Below, piece after piece: positions 7,146 through 15,391 of a stretch of 51,315 bases of DNA. Position 1 is the first letter of the stretch. Each line of letters starts with the position of its first letter. The stretch is from positions 1-51,315 of the forward strand of contig JAIBJN010000006.1 of assembly GCA_020029595.1 (NCBI GenBank). The letters are read 5' to 3'. The stretch is from Actinomycetota bacterium (GTDB taxonomy: Bacteria; Actinomycetota; Thermoleophilia; Gaiellales; Gaiellaceae). The notes under the pieces were generated by a model. It had not been told where the DNA came from. It was given only the letters and a program-made list of their open reading frames with translations, and ran no database searches. The translations under genes and the position numbers were made by a program.

Positions 7146-8215
7146 TAGATCGCCATCCCCAGGCCGATGGGCACGGCGAAGGCCGGGCTGGGCGGCGTGC
7201 CCTTCAGCTTCCGGCCGACGGAGACGCCCGCGAGCGGATCGCCGACGCGCACGGGCACGCCCACGAGCTGCTGGAGCTCGGCGGCTAGCCCGGTGAGCTG
7301 CGCCGTCCCGCCGGCGAGGACGAGCTCGCGGATCCCGAGCGAGTCGGGCTGGCCCTGATAGAACTGAAGCGAGGAGACGAGCTCGCGGCCGAAGCCTTGG
7401 AGACCGGCCTTGAGCGCCTCCCGGGCCCGGACCGCCTGCTCCGGCCCGATCCCCTCCGGCACCTTCTCGCCCTGGAGGCCGAGCTCCACCTTCACGCGTT
7501 CGGCGACGTCGGTCTCGATCTCGAGAGCTCGCGCCACGGCGCCCGTCAGGGAGTTGCCTCCCCAGTCGAGGATGCGCGTGTACTCGCAGCTGAACCCGTC
7601 CGAGACCCCGAGGACACTGCGCTCCGAGCCGATCGAGACGGCGACGAGCGCGCTGCGGTCCGGGCCCCCACCCGGCTCGGACGCGAACGCGGGCGTGAGC
7701 GCGCGGAGGAGGGCGAACGCCTCCAGGTCGATGCCGGCGAGGCGCAGGCCGGCGAGCCGGCACGCCTCCGCGTAGGCGGCGATGAGGTCGCGGTAGGCGA
7801 CGACGAGGAGCACGCGCTTGGTGGGCGCGCCGTCCGCATCGAAGCCCTCCGAGAGGATCTGGAAGTCGAGCATGGCCTCGTCGATCGGGATCGGGAGCGC
7901 CTCCTGGGCGCGGAAGCGCACGGCGTTCGCGAGCTGCTTCGGATCCTCGATTCCGGAGACCTCGATCGTCCGCACGCCGATGCGGTTGTTGGCGAGGCCG
8001 ATGCGGACGTTCCGCTTCGGCAGCTTGTGGCGCTTGAAGAACTCCTTGAGCGCCTCCGCCAGGGCTTCGACGTCGCGTACCTCGCCGCCGGCGATGAGTC
8101 CGGCCGGAAGCGGCGATCCGGCAAGCTGGACGACCTCGGCGGAGCCGTTCACGTTGACGCACGCCGCGTTCAGGCGCGACGCGCCGAGCTTGAGACCGAC
8201 GACCCGCTTCCCCAC
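7145..8215 (-). CDS. pilM: Type IV pilus actin-like ATPase PilM
   Basis: A 356-residue FtsA/actin-fold protein of normal PilM length. The phosphate-1 strand is VVGLKLGASRLNAACV, the phosphate-2 strand LVAVSIGSERSVLGVSDG, and the adenosine motif LVLAGGTAQLTGL. The family-specific VRFRAQEALPIPIDEAMLDF segment (domain 1C region) is clear. PilM sits on the cytoplasmic face, binds the PilN N-terminus and bridges the alignment complex to the motors. It follows pilT by 7 bases. The next gene, pilN, is separated from it by the unusual 162-base element. Confidence 0.95.
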   Translation of the reverse strand: MGKRVVGLKLGASRLNAACVNVNGSAEVVQLAGSPLPAGLIAGGEVRDVEALAEALKEFFKRHKLPKRNVRIGLANNRIGVRTIEVSGIEDPKQLANAVRFRAQEALPIPIDEAMLDFQILSEGFDADGAPTKRVLLVVAYRDLIAAYAEACRLAGLRLAGIDLEAFALLRALTPAFASEPGGGPDRSALVAVSIGSERSVLGVSDGFSCEYTRILDWGGNSLTGAVARALEIETDVAERVKVELGLQGEKVPEGIGPEQAVRAREALKAGLQGFGRELVSSLQFYQGQPDSLGIRELVLAGGTAQLTGLAAELQQLVGVPVRVGDPLAGVSVGRKLKGTPPSPAFAVPIGLGMAI

Positions 8216-8222
8216 GCCGCTC

Positions 8223-9440
8223 CTAGCCCCCGGCCACCCGCAGGTTCCCGGACCCCGGCACCTCGCCCGCGAGGAGGCCGTTCCGCTGGAGGAGGCCCTT
8301 CAACTGGTCGGGCCTGCTCGAGCGCATGAGCGCGATCTCGGTCGTGATCTTCCCGGAGCGGACGAGCTCGAGCAAGGCCTGCTCGAGGGTCTGCATGCCC
8401 CGGCCCGTGTTCGTCTGCATGACCGAGTAGACCTGCTCCACCTTCGCCTGCCTGATGAGGTTCCGGACGGCGTCGTCCGGGAGGAGGACCTCGAGCGCCG
8501 CGACGCGACCCTGCCCGTCGGCGGTCGGCAGGAGGGTCTGCGTGACGATGCCCTGAAGCGTCGAGGCGATCTGGACGCGCACCTGCTCCTGCTGGGCGGC
8601 GGGGAAGACGTCGATCAGGCGATCGACCGTCGAAGGCGCATCCTGCGTGTGCAGGGTGGCGAAGACCAGGTGGCCGGTCTCGGCGGCGGTCAGCGCGGTC
8701 GCAATCGTCTCGAGGTCGCGCATCTCGCCGAGGAGAATCACGTCGGGGTCTTGGCGGAGCGCGCCGCGCAGCGCCTCGGCGAAGCTCGTCGCGTCGGGGC
8801 CGATCTCGCGCTGGTTGACGATGCAGCGCTTGTGCCGGTGGAGGAACTCGATCGGATCCTCAATCGTCATGATGTGGTCGTCGCGCGTCCGATTGATCTC
8901 GTCGATCACCGCCGCGAGCGTCGTCGACTTGCCCGAGCCGGTCGGCCCCGTGACGAGGACGAGGCCGCGCGGCTTCGTCGTGAACTCACGCAGGACCTGC
9001 GGGAGGCCGAGCTGCTCGAGCGTCTTCAGCTCCGCGGGGATGAGCCGGAACGCAGCGCCGAGGCTCTCGCGCTGGAAGTAAACGTTGACGCGGAAGCGGG
9101 CGAGGCCGGGGATCGAGTAGGAGATGTCGATCTGCCGGTTGACCTCGAAGTGCTTCTGCTGCTCGGTCGAGAGGATGCGGTAGAGCATCCGTTGCGTGTC
9201 CTCGGGGCTGAGACGGGAGAATTCCTCGAGGCGCTCGAGACGTCCGTTGATACGGACGACCGGCTCGGCTCCCACGGTGACGTGCAGATCCGAGGCCCCG
9301 CGCACGACGACCTGCTCCAGGAGCTCGTCGATCGAGGTCGGGCTCTGGCGCGCCGGCGGAGCCGGCGGCGCGGCGGCCTCCTGCTCCGGCTCGGGGCCGG
9401 GCTGCGCTGGCTCGTGAGTCGGCTGCAAGGTCGGTTCCAT
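8223..9440 (-). CDS. pilT: Type IV pilus twitching motor ATPase PilT
   Basis: A 405-residue secretion ATPase. After a Pro/Ala/Glu-rich N-terminal extension of about 33 residues come the PAS-like domain (GASDLHVTVGAEPVVRINGR), Walker A GPTGSGKST (165-173), the Asp box TIEDPIEF, Walker B QDPDVILLGEMRD, the His box HLVFATLHT and AVRNLIRQ (about 324-331), equivalent to the AIRNLIRE motif of retraction motors. It should power pilin depolymerisation on the cytoplasmic side of PilC. It is the first gene of the minus-strand pilTMNO-P-like operon and is divergent from pilA, with a 150-base shared upstream region. Confidence 0.95.
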   Translation of the reverse strand: MEPTLQPTHEPAQPGPEPEQEAAAPPAPPARQSPTSIDELLEQVVVRGASDLHVTVGAEPVVRINGRLERLEEFSRLSPEDTQRMLYRILSTEQQKHFEVNRQIDISYSIPGLARFRVNVYFQRESLGAAFRLIPAELKTLEQLGLPQVLREFTTKPRGLVLVTGPTGSGKSTTLAAVIDEINRTRDDHIMTIEDPIEFLHRHKRCIVNQREIGPDATSFAEALRGALRQDPDVILLGEMRDLETIATALTAAETGHLVFATLHTQDAPSTVDRLIDVFPAAQQEQVRVQIASTLQGIVTQTLLPTADGQGRVAALEVLLPDDAVRNLIRQAKVEQVYSVMQTNTGRGMQTLEQALLELVRSGKITTEIALMRSSRPDQLKGLLQRNGLLAGEVPGSGNLRVAGG

Positions 9441-9497
9441 GGGTCCTCCCGACGGGTGCTATCGGCAGCCAACCCGCATCACTAAAGGGGTGCGGAA

Positions 9498-9515
9498 AAT
9501 CCCCCGAACGAGGGG
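9498..9515 (+). promoter_or_regulatory. CCCC/GGGG hairpin upstream of pilA
   Basis: AATCCCCCGAACGAGGGG forms a short stem in the pilT-pilA intergenic region, about 75 bases before the pilA start. A similar AATCCCC-loop-GGGG element precedes the TadG-like gene at about the same distance. It could be an operator or part of the mRNA leader; no clear -35/-10 pair was recognised. Confidence 0.35.
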
Positions 9516-9590
9516 AAACCGTGGGACTCGCGGCGGTCGATACCTCCCTCTGAGCCACTGCACGCTTACGCACAGGAAGGAGTTCCGCTC

Positions 9591-9983
9591 ATGATTCAGA
9601 GGCTCAGGAACCGAATCACGCGCTCGGAGAGCGAGGGGGGTTTCACCCTCATCGAGCTCCTGGTCGTGATCATCATCATCGGCATCCTGCTCGCGATTGC
9701 GATCCCGTCGTACTTGAGCTTCCGCGCACGCGCGGAGCGGTCGGCGGCCCAGGCGAACGTCCGGGCTTCGATCCCGGGCGTCGAGGCCTACTACGCCGAC
9801 CACACGGCCACCGGCTACTCCGGTCTCACCTCCGCCGTGCTGAAGGCCTCGTACGACCAGGGCATCAAGAACGTCAACGTCGTGCGTGCGACCCCTGCGT
9901 CGTACTGCATCCAGAGCATCGTCGGCCAGGCCACGTACAAGAAGGCGGGCCCGGCCGCGGACATCACGGCCAACGCCTGCTAG
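9591..9983 (+). CDS. pilA: Major type IV pilin PilA (type IVa prepilin)
   Basis: A 130-residue prepilin. The signal SESEGGFTLIELLVV shows cleavage after Gly17, Phe at +1 and Glu at +5, then the long hydrophobic alpha1 helix VVIIIIGILLAIAIPSYLSF. Two cysteines (ASYCIQS and the C-terminal ANAC) would close the D-loop disulfide. The strong ribosome-binding site AGGAAGGAG lies 8 bases before ATG, and a perfect terminator follows directly, as expected for an abundant monocistronic major subunit. It is divergent from pilT. The short ectodomain (about 85 residues after alpha1-N) matches small pseudopilin-like pilins of Gram-positive bacteria. Confidence 0.95.
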   Translation: MIQRLRNRITRSESEGGFTLIELLVVIIIIGILLAIAIPSYLSFRARAERSAAQANVRASIPGVEAYYADHTATGYSGLTSAVLKASYDQGIKNVNVVRATPASYCIQSIVGQATYKKAGPAADITANAC

Positions 9984-10003
9984 ACGGGCTTCGGACGAGA
10001 TCG

Positions 10004-10033
10004 AGAAAGGGCGCGGGAGACCGCGCCCTTTCT
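10004..10033 (+). terminator. Rho-independent-like terminator after pilA
   Basis: AGAAAGGGCGCGG, loop GAGA, CCGCGCCCTTTCT: a perfect 13-base stem with a GNRA-type tetraloop 20 bases after the pilA stop. The A-rich 5' arm and T-rich 3' arm mean it could work in either direction. The T-tract beyond the stem is weak. Confidence 0.8.
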
Positions 10034-10073
10034 GCTTAAGACGCCCTGCGCGGGTGCCGATAGGGAACGTGGA

Positions 10074-10592
10074 ATGCGGCAGCAGCTTCGTCTCCGCGTG
10101 CTCCTCCCCGTCGCCGTGCTCGGGCTCCTCGGCGCCGGCTTCGGCGCCTACGCCATGGGCCAGCCGGCCTCGCCGGCGTCGACCGCCTTGCCCCCCACGA
10201 CCAGCGGCGCGACGGACACGGCGCCGACGACAACCGAGAGCGAGCCGACCCCTCCGCCCACCAAGCCCAAGCCGCCCGCCAAGAAGAGGAGCCCGCTCGC
10301 GCGGGAGCTCGCCGACCACCGCGCCGTCGTCGTCGTCTTCCATACGCCCGACGCAGACCTGGACCGCGCTTCGGTCCGGGAGGCGCGCGCAGGCGCAGCG
10401 GCCGTCGGCGCGGGCTTCCTCGCCGTCGACGTCACCCGCGAAGGCGCGGTCGCGAGCCTGGCGACGAGGTTCGAGGTGCTCGAGGCGCCGACCGTGCTCG
10501 TCGTCGTTCGGGGTCTCGAGGCGCGGGCCCGCTTCGACGGCTACGTCGACCGCGAGACCGTGGCTCAGGCAGTCACGAACGTCCTCAAGTGA
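10074..10592 (+). CDS. Membrane-anchored thioredoxin-fold-like protein without redox cysteines
   Basis: A 172-residue protein. An N-terminal anchor or signal (LRVLLPVAVLGLLGAGFGAYAMG) is followed by a Thr/Pro/Lys-rich linker (residues about 30-72) and a domain of about 100 residues with thioredoxin-like order: AVVVVFHTPDADLD at the position of the active-site strand and loop, GAGFLAVDVTRE, a helix, and VLEAPTVLVVVRG, where the A-P-T is the cis-proline element. The C-x-x-C motif is absent and the protein has no cysteine at all, so a scaffold or binding role is likelier than oxidoreduction. It lies between pilA and the TadG-like gene and is coupled to the next gene by a 4-base overlap. Confidence 0.6.
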   Translation: MRQQLRLRVLLPVAVLGLLGAGFGAYAMGQPASPASTALPPTTSGATDTAPTTTESEPTPPPTKPKPPAKKRSPLARELADHRAVVVVFHTPDADLDRASVREARAGAAAVGAGFLAVDVTREGAVASLATRFEVLEAPTVLVVVRGLEARARFDGYVDRETVAQAVTNVLK

Positions 10593-10858
10593 GCGGCCCG
10601 GCGCCGCAGCCGGTCGACGGCGAGGCCCAGGAGCTCGCGCTCCGCCTAGCCCGCAAGGAGGGCCGGGAGATCGTGCGCATGCGCTACGTCGAGGAGCAGA
10701 GCGGCTTCCTGGTCGAATGCGAGGTCTACCCGCTCGGCGGCCTGCGCGTGGAGCCGCTCCGCCCGGGGCCGTACCGGTTCGGCTCGCGCGACGAGGCGGA
10801 CACGTTCATCCGCGAGACGATCACGATCCTGGAGTACCTCGGCTGCGACGTGATCTGA
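10589..10858 (+). CDS. Small conserved hypothetical protein
   Basis: An 89-residue acidic soluble protein that I do not recognise. It starts at GTG within the GTGA overlap with the previous stop, so translation is probably coupled to the thioredoxin-fold gene. The middle, MRYVEEQSGFLVECEVYPLGG, looks like two beta strands, and FGSRDEADTFIRETITILEYLG like an amphipathic helix, suggesting a small alpha/beta domain. There is no signal peptide, membrane helix or metal motif. Its position in the pilus locus is the only hint of function. Confidence 0.6.
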   Translation: MSGPAPQPVDGEAQELALRLARKEGREIVRMRYVEEQSGFLVECEVYPLGGLRVEPLRPGPYRFGSRDEADTFIRETITILEYLGCDVI

Positions 10859-10877
10859 GCGTACGTCGAACGGGGCG

Positions 10878-10894
10878 AATCCCCTCATCGGGGG
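10878..10894 (+). promoter_or_regulatory. CCCC/GGGG hairpin upstream of the TadG-like gene
   Basis: AATCCCCTCATCGGGGG lies about 84 bases before the ATG at 10979, matching in sequence and placement the element before pilA. Its role is unknown. Confidence 0.3.
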
Positions 10895-10978
10895 CTTCCC
10901 AAAACGGCGGCGGCGGCCACAGTTCGACGGGTAGGCGGTTCCCCCACGATGTTCCATGAACTGGAACAGGAGCGAAAG

Positions 10979-12202
10979 ATGCCGACAATGAGGACGCTCC
11001 TGCGGCGAAACAACGAGCGCGGTCAAGTCGTAGTCCTGCTAGCGGTCACGCTCGTGGTCCTCATCGGCTCCGCGGCGCTCGTCATCGACGTCGGGCGCGC
11101 CTACCTCGCCAAGCGCCATCTCCAGGCCTCCGCGGACGCAGCGGCGACGGCCGGGGCGCTGGAGCTCCCCGACCCCATCGCGGCCCAGGACTACGCCCAG
11201 AACTACAGCGGCAAGGACGGCGCCAAGAACGACAACGACAAGCTTCCACCGGTCACGACGACGGTGACGACCAAGTGCCTCTCGTTCGCTCCCTGTAGCC
11301 CGGTGAATGCCGTCGTCGTGGAGCAGACGACCGTGGTCCCGACGATCTTCGCGAAGGTGCTCGGAATCGACCAGTTCACGATCAAGGCGAAGGCGACCGC
11401 GTGCTCGCCTTGCTCCTCGAAGCCGCTCGACATCATGCTGGTCCTCGACCGGACCGGGTCGATGTGCCAGGACTCGGACGGGAACTCCGACCCGGCGTGC
11501 ACAGACCTCAACAACGCCCGCAACGGCCTCCTGGAGTTCGTCCAGTACATGGACCCGGCGATCCACAAGATCGGGTTCGCCGTCTTCCCGCCGAGAACCA
11601 GCAGCGGCTCGGCCTGTAGCACGCCGGCCTCGAGCAACTACAACTCGACGTCGTCCGTGTACACCGTCGTACAGCTTTCGAACGACTACAAGGTCGGCTC
11701 GAGCCTGAACGAGTCCTCTCAGCTCGTGTCCACGATCCGCTGCCAGCGAGGCGGCGGCACGACGGCCTACGCGAACGCGATCGAGCGGGCGCAGTCCGAG
11801 CTCCAGAGCTCGCGCGGGCGCCCCGGCATCCAGGACGTGATCGTCTTCTTCTCCGACGGCGCCGCGAACACTGGGCCCACGTACTACTCCTCCACGTCTC
11901 CGTATCGCCGCCAGCCGTGCCAGCAGGGCGTCAACTCGGCCGGCGTCATCAAGGCCGCCGGTACGCTCGTCTACACGATCGGCTACGACCTCGACGCCCT
12001 GGCCGGCGGGGCGAACGTCTGCAAGTCCTACACCGGCGCGCTCGAGTCCCCTGCCATCACTGCCTACGACGCGCTCCGGCTGATGGCGACCAACTCGGAC
12101 ACGTTCTTCAACAGGCCGAACCCCGGGGACCTGACGCGGGTCTACACGCAGATCGCCGCCGAGATCGGCGGGACGCGGCTCGTCCCCGACGACGCCCTGT
12201 AG
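10979..12202 (+). CDS. TadG-like pilus-associated protein with von Willebrand factor A domain
   Basis: A 407-residue protein. The N-terminus NERGQVVVLLAVTLVVLIGS with DVGRAYLAKRHLQASADAAA is the TadE/TadG-type anchor found in Flp pilus proteins. A vWA domain follows from about residue 140: the MIDAS motif is LVLDRTGSM (D-x-T-x-S), with the conserved Thr in RGGGTTAYANAI and the Asp in VIVFFSDGAAN. Many cysteines suggest disulfides outside the cell. A metal-dependent tip or surface adhesin is the likely role. The start at this ATG is supported by AGGAG 6 bases upstream; an earlier in-frame ATG at 10949 lacks such support. It ends convergent to the GNAT gene. Confidence 0.85.
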   Translation: MPTMRTLLRRNNERGQVVVLLAVTLVVLIGSAALVIDVGRAYLAKRHLQASADAAATAGALELPDPIAAQDYAQNYSGKDGAKNDNDKLPPVTTTVTTKCLSFAPCSPVNAVVVEQTTVVPTIFAKVLGIDQFTIKAKATACSPCSSKPLDIMLVLDRTGSMCQDSDGNSDPACTDLNNARNGLLEFVQYMDPAIHKIGFAVFPPRTSSGSACSTPASSNYNSTSSVYTVVQLSNDYKVGSSLNESSQLVSTIRCQRGGGTTAYANAIERAQSELQSSRGRPGIQDVIVFFSDGAANTGPTYYSSTSPYRRQPCQQGVNSAGVIKAAGTLVYTIGYDLDALAGGANVCKSYTGALESPAITAYDALRLMATNSDTFFNRPNPGDLTRVYTQIAAEIGGTRLVPDDAL

Positions 12203-12216
12203 CCGGCATCCCGGAG

Positions 12217-12663
12217 CTAATCGCAGGCGAGACGCTTCTCCCAGGTGACGAGCGTGTCGTCGACCTCCAACGGGCCCGTGCGAAGCACGATCGTTCCCTG
12301 AACCCGCTTCGGCGGGACACCGGCATCGACGTAGCCGCAGCGGCGGTAGAGCGCTTGCGCCGGTTCGTTCCTGACGCTGACGGCCACCCTGAGTCGATGG
12401 AAGCCGCGCGCGAGAGCCTCCCGCTCGGCTGCGGCGGTGAGGGCCGAGGCGACCCCGCGGCGGCGGTGCTCCTCGCGCACGGCGACGTCCTGGAGCTCCA
12501 CGGGCTGCGTGAGCGCGAGGTACGCGTGACCCAGGGGCTCGGCTCCTTCCCACGCCACGAGGTAGAAGCCGTCGCCCTGGTGAAGCCGCGCGAGCCCGAG
12601 CACGGCGCCCACGCGGTCTTTCTCCTTGGGCGCCAGCGGCCGGATCGCCCAGACGCCGCTCAC
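12217..12663 (-). CDS. GNAT family N-acetyltransferase
   Basis: A 148-residue acetyltransferase of normal GNAT size. Motif A, binding acetyl-CoA, is VAVREEHRRRGVASALTAAA (R/Q-x-x-G-x-A pattern). Motif B is LRVAVSVRNEPAQALYRRCGY with the usual A-x-x-L-Y-x-x-x-G-Y. The substrate is unknown. The GTG start is preceded by GGGGAG 7 bases upstream; the frame stays open further but has no homology there. It is the last gene of the long pilT2-pilB operon, 41 bases after pilB, and is probably a passenger with no pilus role. Confidence 0.85.
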   Translation of the reverse strand: MSGVWAIRPLAPKEKDRVGAVLGLARLHQGDGFYLVAWEGAEPLGHAYLALTQPVELQDVAVREEHRRRGVASALTAAAEREALARGFHRLRVAVSVRNEPAQALYRRCGYVDAGVPPKRVQGTIVLRTGPLEVDDTLVTWEKRLACD

Positions 12664-12704
12664 ACGACGGCTCCCCACATTCCAGGCGCGAACTCTACGG
12701 TCGC

Positions 12705-14549
12705 CTAGACCAGAACGCGGGCGAGCTCCTCGAGCGAGGTCAAGCCCGAGATGACCTTGGAGAGGCCGTCGTCCCAGAGCGTCTTCATGCCCGTCTCGAA
12801 AGCCGCTCGCTCGAGCTCCTCCCGGCTCGCGTGCTGGGAGGCGAGCCTGGAGAGGGACTCGCTCATCACCATCAGCTGGTAGATGCCGATCCGGCCCTTG
12901 TAGCCGGTCTGGTTGCAGCGCGGGCATCCGCGCTTGCGGTACAGGCCGACGCCGTCCGCAGAGGCCGCCTGCTCGGGTGTGAAGCGGGCCTCGAGCATCT
13001 CTTCTCGCGTCGCCATGTACATCTCGCAGCAGTGCGTGCAGAGCTTCCGCGCGAGGCGCTGTGCGAGGACGGCCGTGACCGCGGAGCCGGTCAGAAAGGG
13101 CTCGACGCCCATCTCGTTCAGACGCGTGAGCGCGCTCGGGGCGTCGTTCGTGTGCAGCGTGGAGAGGACGAAGTGGCCTGTCAGCGCCGCCTCGATCGAG
13201 ATCTTGGCCGTTTCGGCGTCCCGGATCTCCCCGACCATGACCACGTCCGGGTCCGAGCGGAGGATCGAACGCAGCGCGGCCGAGAAGGTCATGCCGGCCC
13301 GAAGGTTGACCTGCACCTGGTTCAGGCCGGTGAGGCGGTACTCGACCGGGTCCTCGACCGTGATGATGTTGATCTCGGCGCGGTTGATCTCGTTGAGGGA
13401 GGCATAGAGGGTCGTCGACTTACCGGAGCCGGTCGGCCCCGTCACGAGCAGGGCCCCCGTCGGCTTCTGGACGATCTCCTCGAAGACCTCGCGCATCTCG
13501 TCTGAGAGCCCGAGCTCGGCGAGGGTCGGCGGACGCTTCGACTTGTCGAGGAGGCGCATGACGACCCCCTCGCCCTCGACCGTCGGCAGCACCGCAACGC
13601 GGATGTCGAGGAGTCGGCCGGCCGCCTTCGCGTTCAGCGAGATGCGGCCGTCCTGCGGCTTGCGGCGCTCGGCGATGTCCAGCTTGGCGAGCACCTTGAG
13701 GCGCGTCGTCACGCCGGGCGCGAGGCGCCTGGGAATGCGCTGCACCTCGTGGAGGACCCCGTCCACCCGCAGGCGCACGACGAGGGCGTCGTCCTGGGGG
13801 TCGAAGTGGATGTCGCTCGCCCCGTCCTCGGCCGCCTGGAGGATGATCGAGTTGACGAGGCGGACGAGGGGCGCGTCCGAGACGCCGTCGTCTGCCTCGA
13901 GATCGTCGCCCTCTTCCTCCTCCTCGACGTGGATCTCCTCCTCGACGAGAGCGGCGCGCTCCCAGGCTTCGCTCGCCCGCTGGAGGCGCCGGAGCTCGAG
14001 CTCGATCTCCTCCTGGGGCGCGACCCCGACCTCGAGCGTGAAGCGCGTCGCAAGCCGGAGCTCGTCGATCGCCTGCACGTTCGTCGGGTCGGCGATTGCG
14101 ATGCGAAGGCGGTCGCCGGAGATCTCGTACGGGAGGGCGCCGGCGCGCTCGAGGACGTGGATCGGAATCGACTCGGCCGCGAGCTTTTGGACGCCGACCG
14201 ACGAGAGCTCCACGTACGGGAGGTGGTGGCGCTCGGCGAGCGCGCGCGCCTCGTCGGTCGCGCTCGATGCCTCCGCGCGAACGCCGGGCACCTCGAGCGC
14301 CGTCGGCGTCGAGGTCAGAGCCTCGTCCATGATCGCCTGGGCGAGCGAGCCGCTCCCCGCGCGCGAGCGCGCCCCGGCGAGCCGATCGAGCGGGATCAGC
14401 CCCGTCGTCTCGATCAGGTCGGCGACGAGCTGGGCGATCGGGTTCGCCGAGATCCCCGATCCGGGCGGGTACTCGGGCTGGACGTCGGGCGTCTCCTCGC
14501 CCTCGTTCCCGCCCGCCCTACGGAGTGGCTGAAGCTCGTCGAACTCCAT
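12705..14549 (-). CDS. pilB: Type IV pilus extension motor ATPase PilB
   Basis: A 614-residue assembly ATPase. The N-terminal T2SSE_N/MshEN-like domain is around residues 100-190 (AERHHLPYVELSSV, RIAIADPTN), followed by an acidic linker (about 202-222), the GASDIHFDPQ entry, Walker A GPTGSGKST (371-379), Asp box TVEDPVEY, Walker B RSDPDVVMVGEIRD and His box HFVLSTLHT. A zinc-type tetracysteine motif (C504/C507 and C542/C545, ending CPRCNQTGYKGR) separates PilB from PilT. It polymerises pilin at the PilC platform. It lies directly downstream of pilD in the same operon. Confidence 0.96.
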   Translation of the reverse strand: MEFDELQPLRRAGGNEGEETPDVQPEYPPGSGISANPIAQLVADLIETTGLIPLDRLAGARSRAGSGSLAQAIMDEALTSTPTALEVPGVRAEASSATDEARALAERHHLPYVELSSVGVQKLAAESIPIHVLERAGALPYEISGDRLRIAIADPTNVQAIDELRLATRFTLEVGVAPQEEIELELRRLQRASEAWERAALVEEEIHVEEEEEGDDLEADDGVSDAPLVRLVNSIILQAAEDGASDIHFDPQDDALVVRLRVDGVLHEVQRIPRRLAPGVTTRLKVLAKLDIAERRKPQDGRISLNAKAAGRLLDIRVAVLPTVEGEGVVMRLLDKSKRPPTLAELGLSDEMREVFEEIVQKPTGALLVTGPTGSGKSTTLYASLNEINRAEINIITVEDPVEYRLTGLNQVQVNLRAGMTFSAALRSILRSDPDVVMVGEIRDAETAKISIEAALTGHFVLSTLHTNDAPSALTRLNEMGVEPFLTGSAVTAVLAQRLARKLCTHCCEMYMATREEMLEARFTPEQAASADGVGLYRKRGCPRCNQTGYKGRIGIYQLMVMSESLSRLASQHASREELERAAFETGMKTLWDDGLSKVISGLTSLEELARVLV

Positions 14550-14598
14550 CTGACCGAGTTATCGGCCGGGCGCCCTCCATCCCCAAGAGGAGGGATAG

Positions 14599-15357
14599 CT
14601 AGAGGCCGCTGCCGCTCAGGTACGCGTCGAGGAGCGCGTCCCCGAAGAAGAGCGCGATCACGGCCCCGAGGGCGAGGAAGGGGCCGAACGGAATCGCCAT
14701 CTTGCGCGCGGCCGCGCCGTGGCGGACAAGGAGGACGATCGCGGGCACGAGGGCCGCGAGCATTCCGAGCATGAGCGCGACCACCACGTCGTAGCCGAGC
14801 ATCGCCCCCAGGAGGAGCGCGAGCTTGACGTCGCCCATCCCCATCCCTTTCGGGTAGATGAGCAGGGCCGTGAAGAGGAAGAGCGAGGCTCCGAGCGAGG
14901 CGAGGATCCACTCCAGCCACTGGTCGGGGTGGAGAACGAGCTGGGCGACGAGAACGGCGACCGTCGCAGGCAGGACGATCTTGTCCGGGAGGATGTGCCG
15001 CTCGAAGTCGATCGCCGAGAGGACGACGAGCGCCGAGCAGAAGAACGCCGCCACGAAGGCATCAGCGGTGAGGCCGAAGCGGAGGAAGCAGGCCGCGACG
15101 AGGACCGCTGTCAGGAGCTCGACGGCGAGGTAGCGAAGCCCGATCCGATCGCAGCAGCTCCGGCAGCGGCCGCGGAGGAGAACGTACGAGACGACGGGAA
15201 CGTTGTCCCGCCACGCGATCTGCGTCCCGCACGAGCCGCAAGACGAGGGTGGATGGACGAGCGAGCGCCCCTCGGGCAGCCGCACGGCGACGACGTTCAG
15301 GAAGCTCCCCAGCGCGAGCGCCGGCGGGAGCGTGACGACGGCGAGAGCCAGGTTCAT
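14599..15357 (-). CDS. pilD: Type IV prepilin peptidase PilD (A24 family, with methyltransferase-type zinc motif)
   Basis: A 252-residue polytopic aspartyl protease. Catalytic aspartates are D117 (SAIDFERHILPD) and D176 in GMGMGDVKL. The N-terminal cytoplasmic loop has the two C-x-x-C pairs (C40/C43 and C65/C68) of bifunctional enzymes that also N-methylate the new pilin N-terminus. The opening GSFLNVVAVRLP is typical. It would process pilA, pilV-like and pilW prepilins, and probably pilX. It is cotranscribed with pilB, 49 bases downstream. Confidence 0.96.
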   Translation of the reverse strand: MNLALAVVTLPPALALGSFLNVVAVRLPEGRSLVHPPSSCGSCGTQIAWRDNVPVVSYVLLRGRCRSCCDRIGLRYLAVELLTAVLVAACFLRFGLTADAFVAAFFCSALVVLSAIDFERHILPDKIVLPATVAVLVAQLVLHPDQWLEWILASLGASLFLFTALLIYPKGMGMGDVKLALLLGAMLGYDVVVALMLGMLAALVPAIVLLVRHGAAARKMAIPFGPFLALGAVIALFFGDALLDAYLSGSGL

Positions 15358-15391
15358 CCCACCACGCGTATCGGCGTTCGAGGCTGAGGGC

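Noticed and set aside
7818-9485. Open frame of 555 codons on the plus strand opposite pilT and pilM
   Set aside because: Composition is Arg/Leu/Asp-rich shadow coding typical of GC-rich DNA, with no domain, opposite two well-supported genes.
9441-9590. A -35/-10 promoter pair for pilA
   Set aside because: No pair with acceptable spacing and match was found; only the CCCC/GGGG hairpin was reported.
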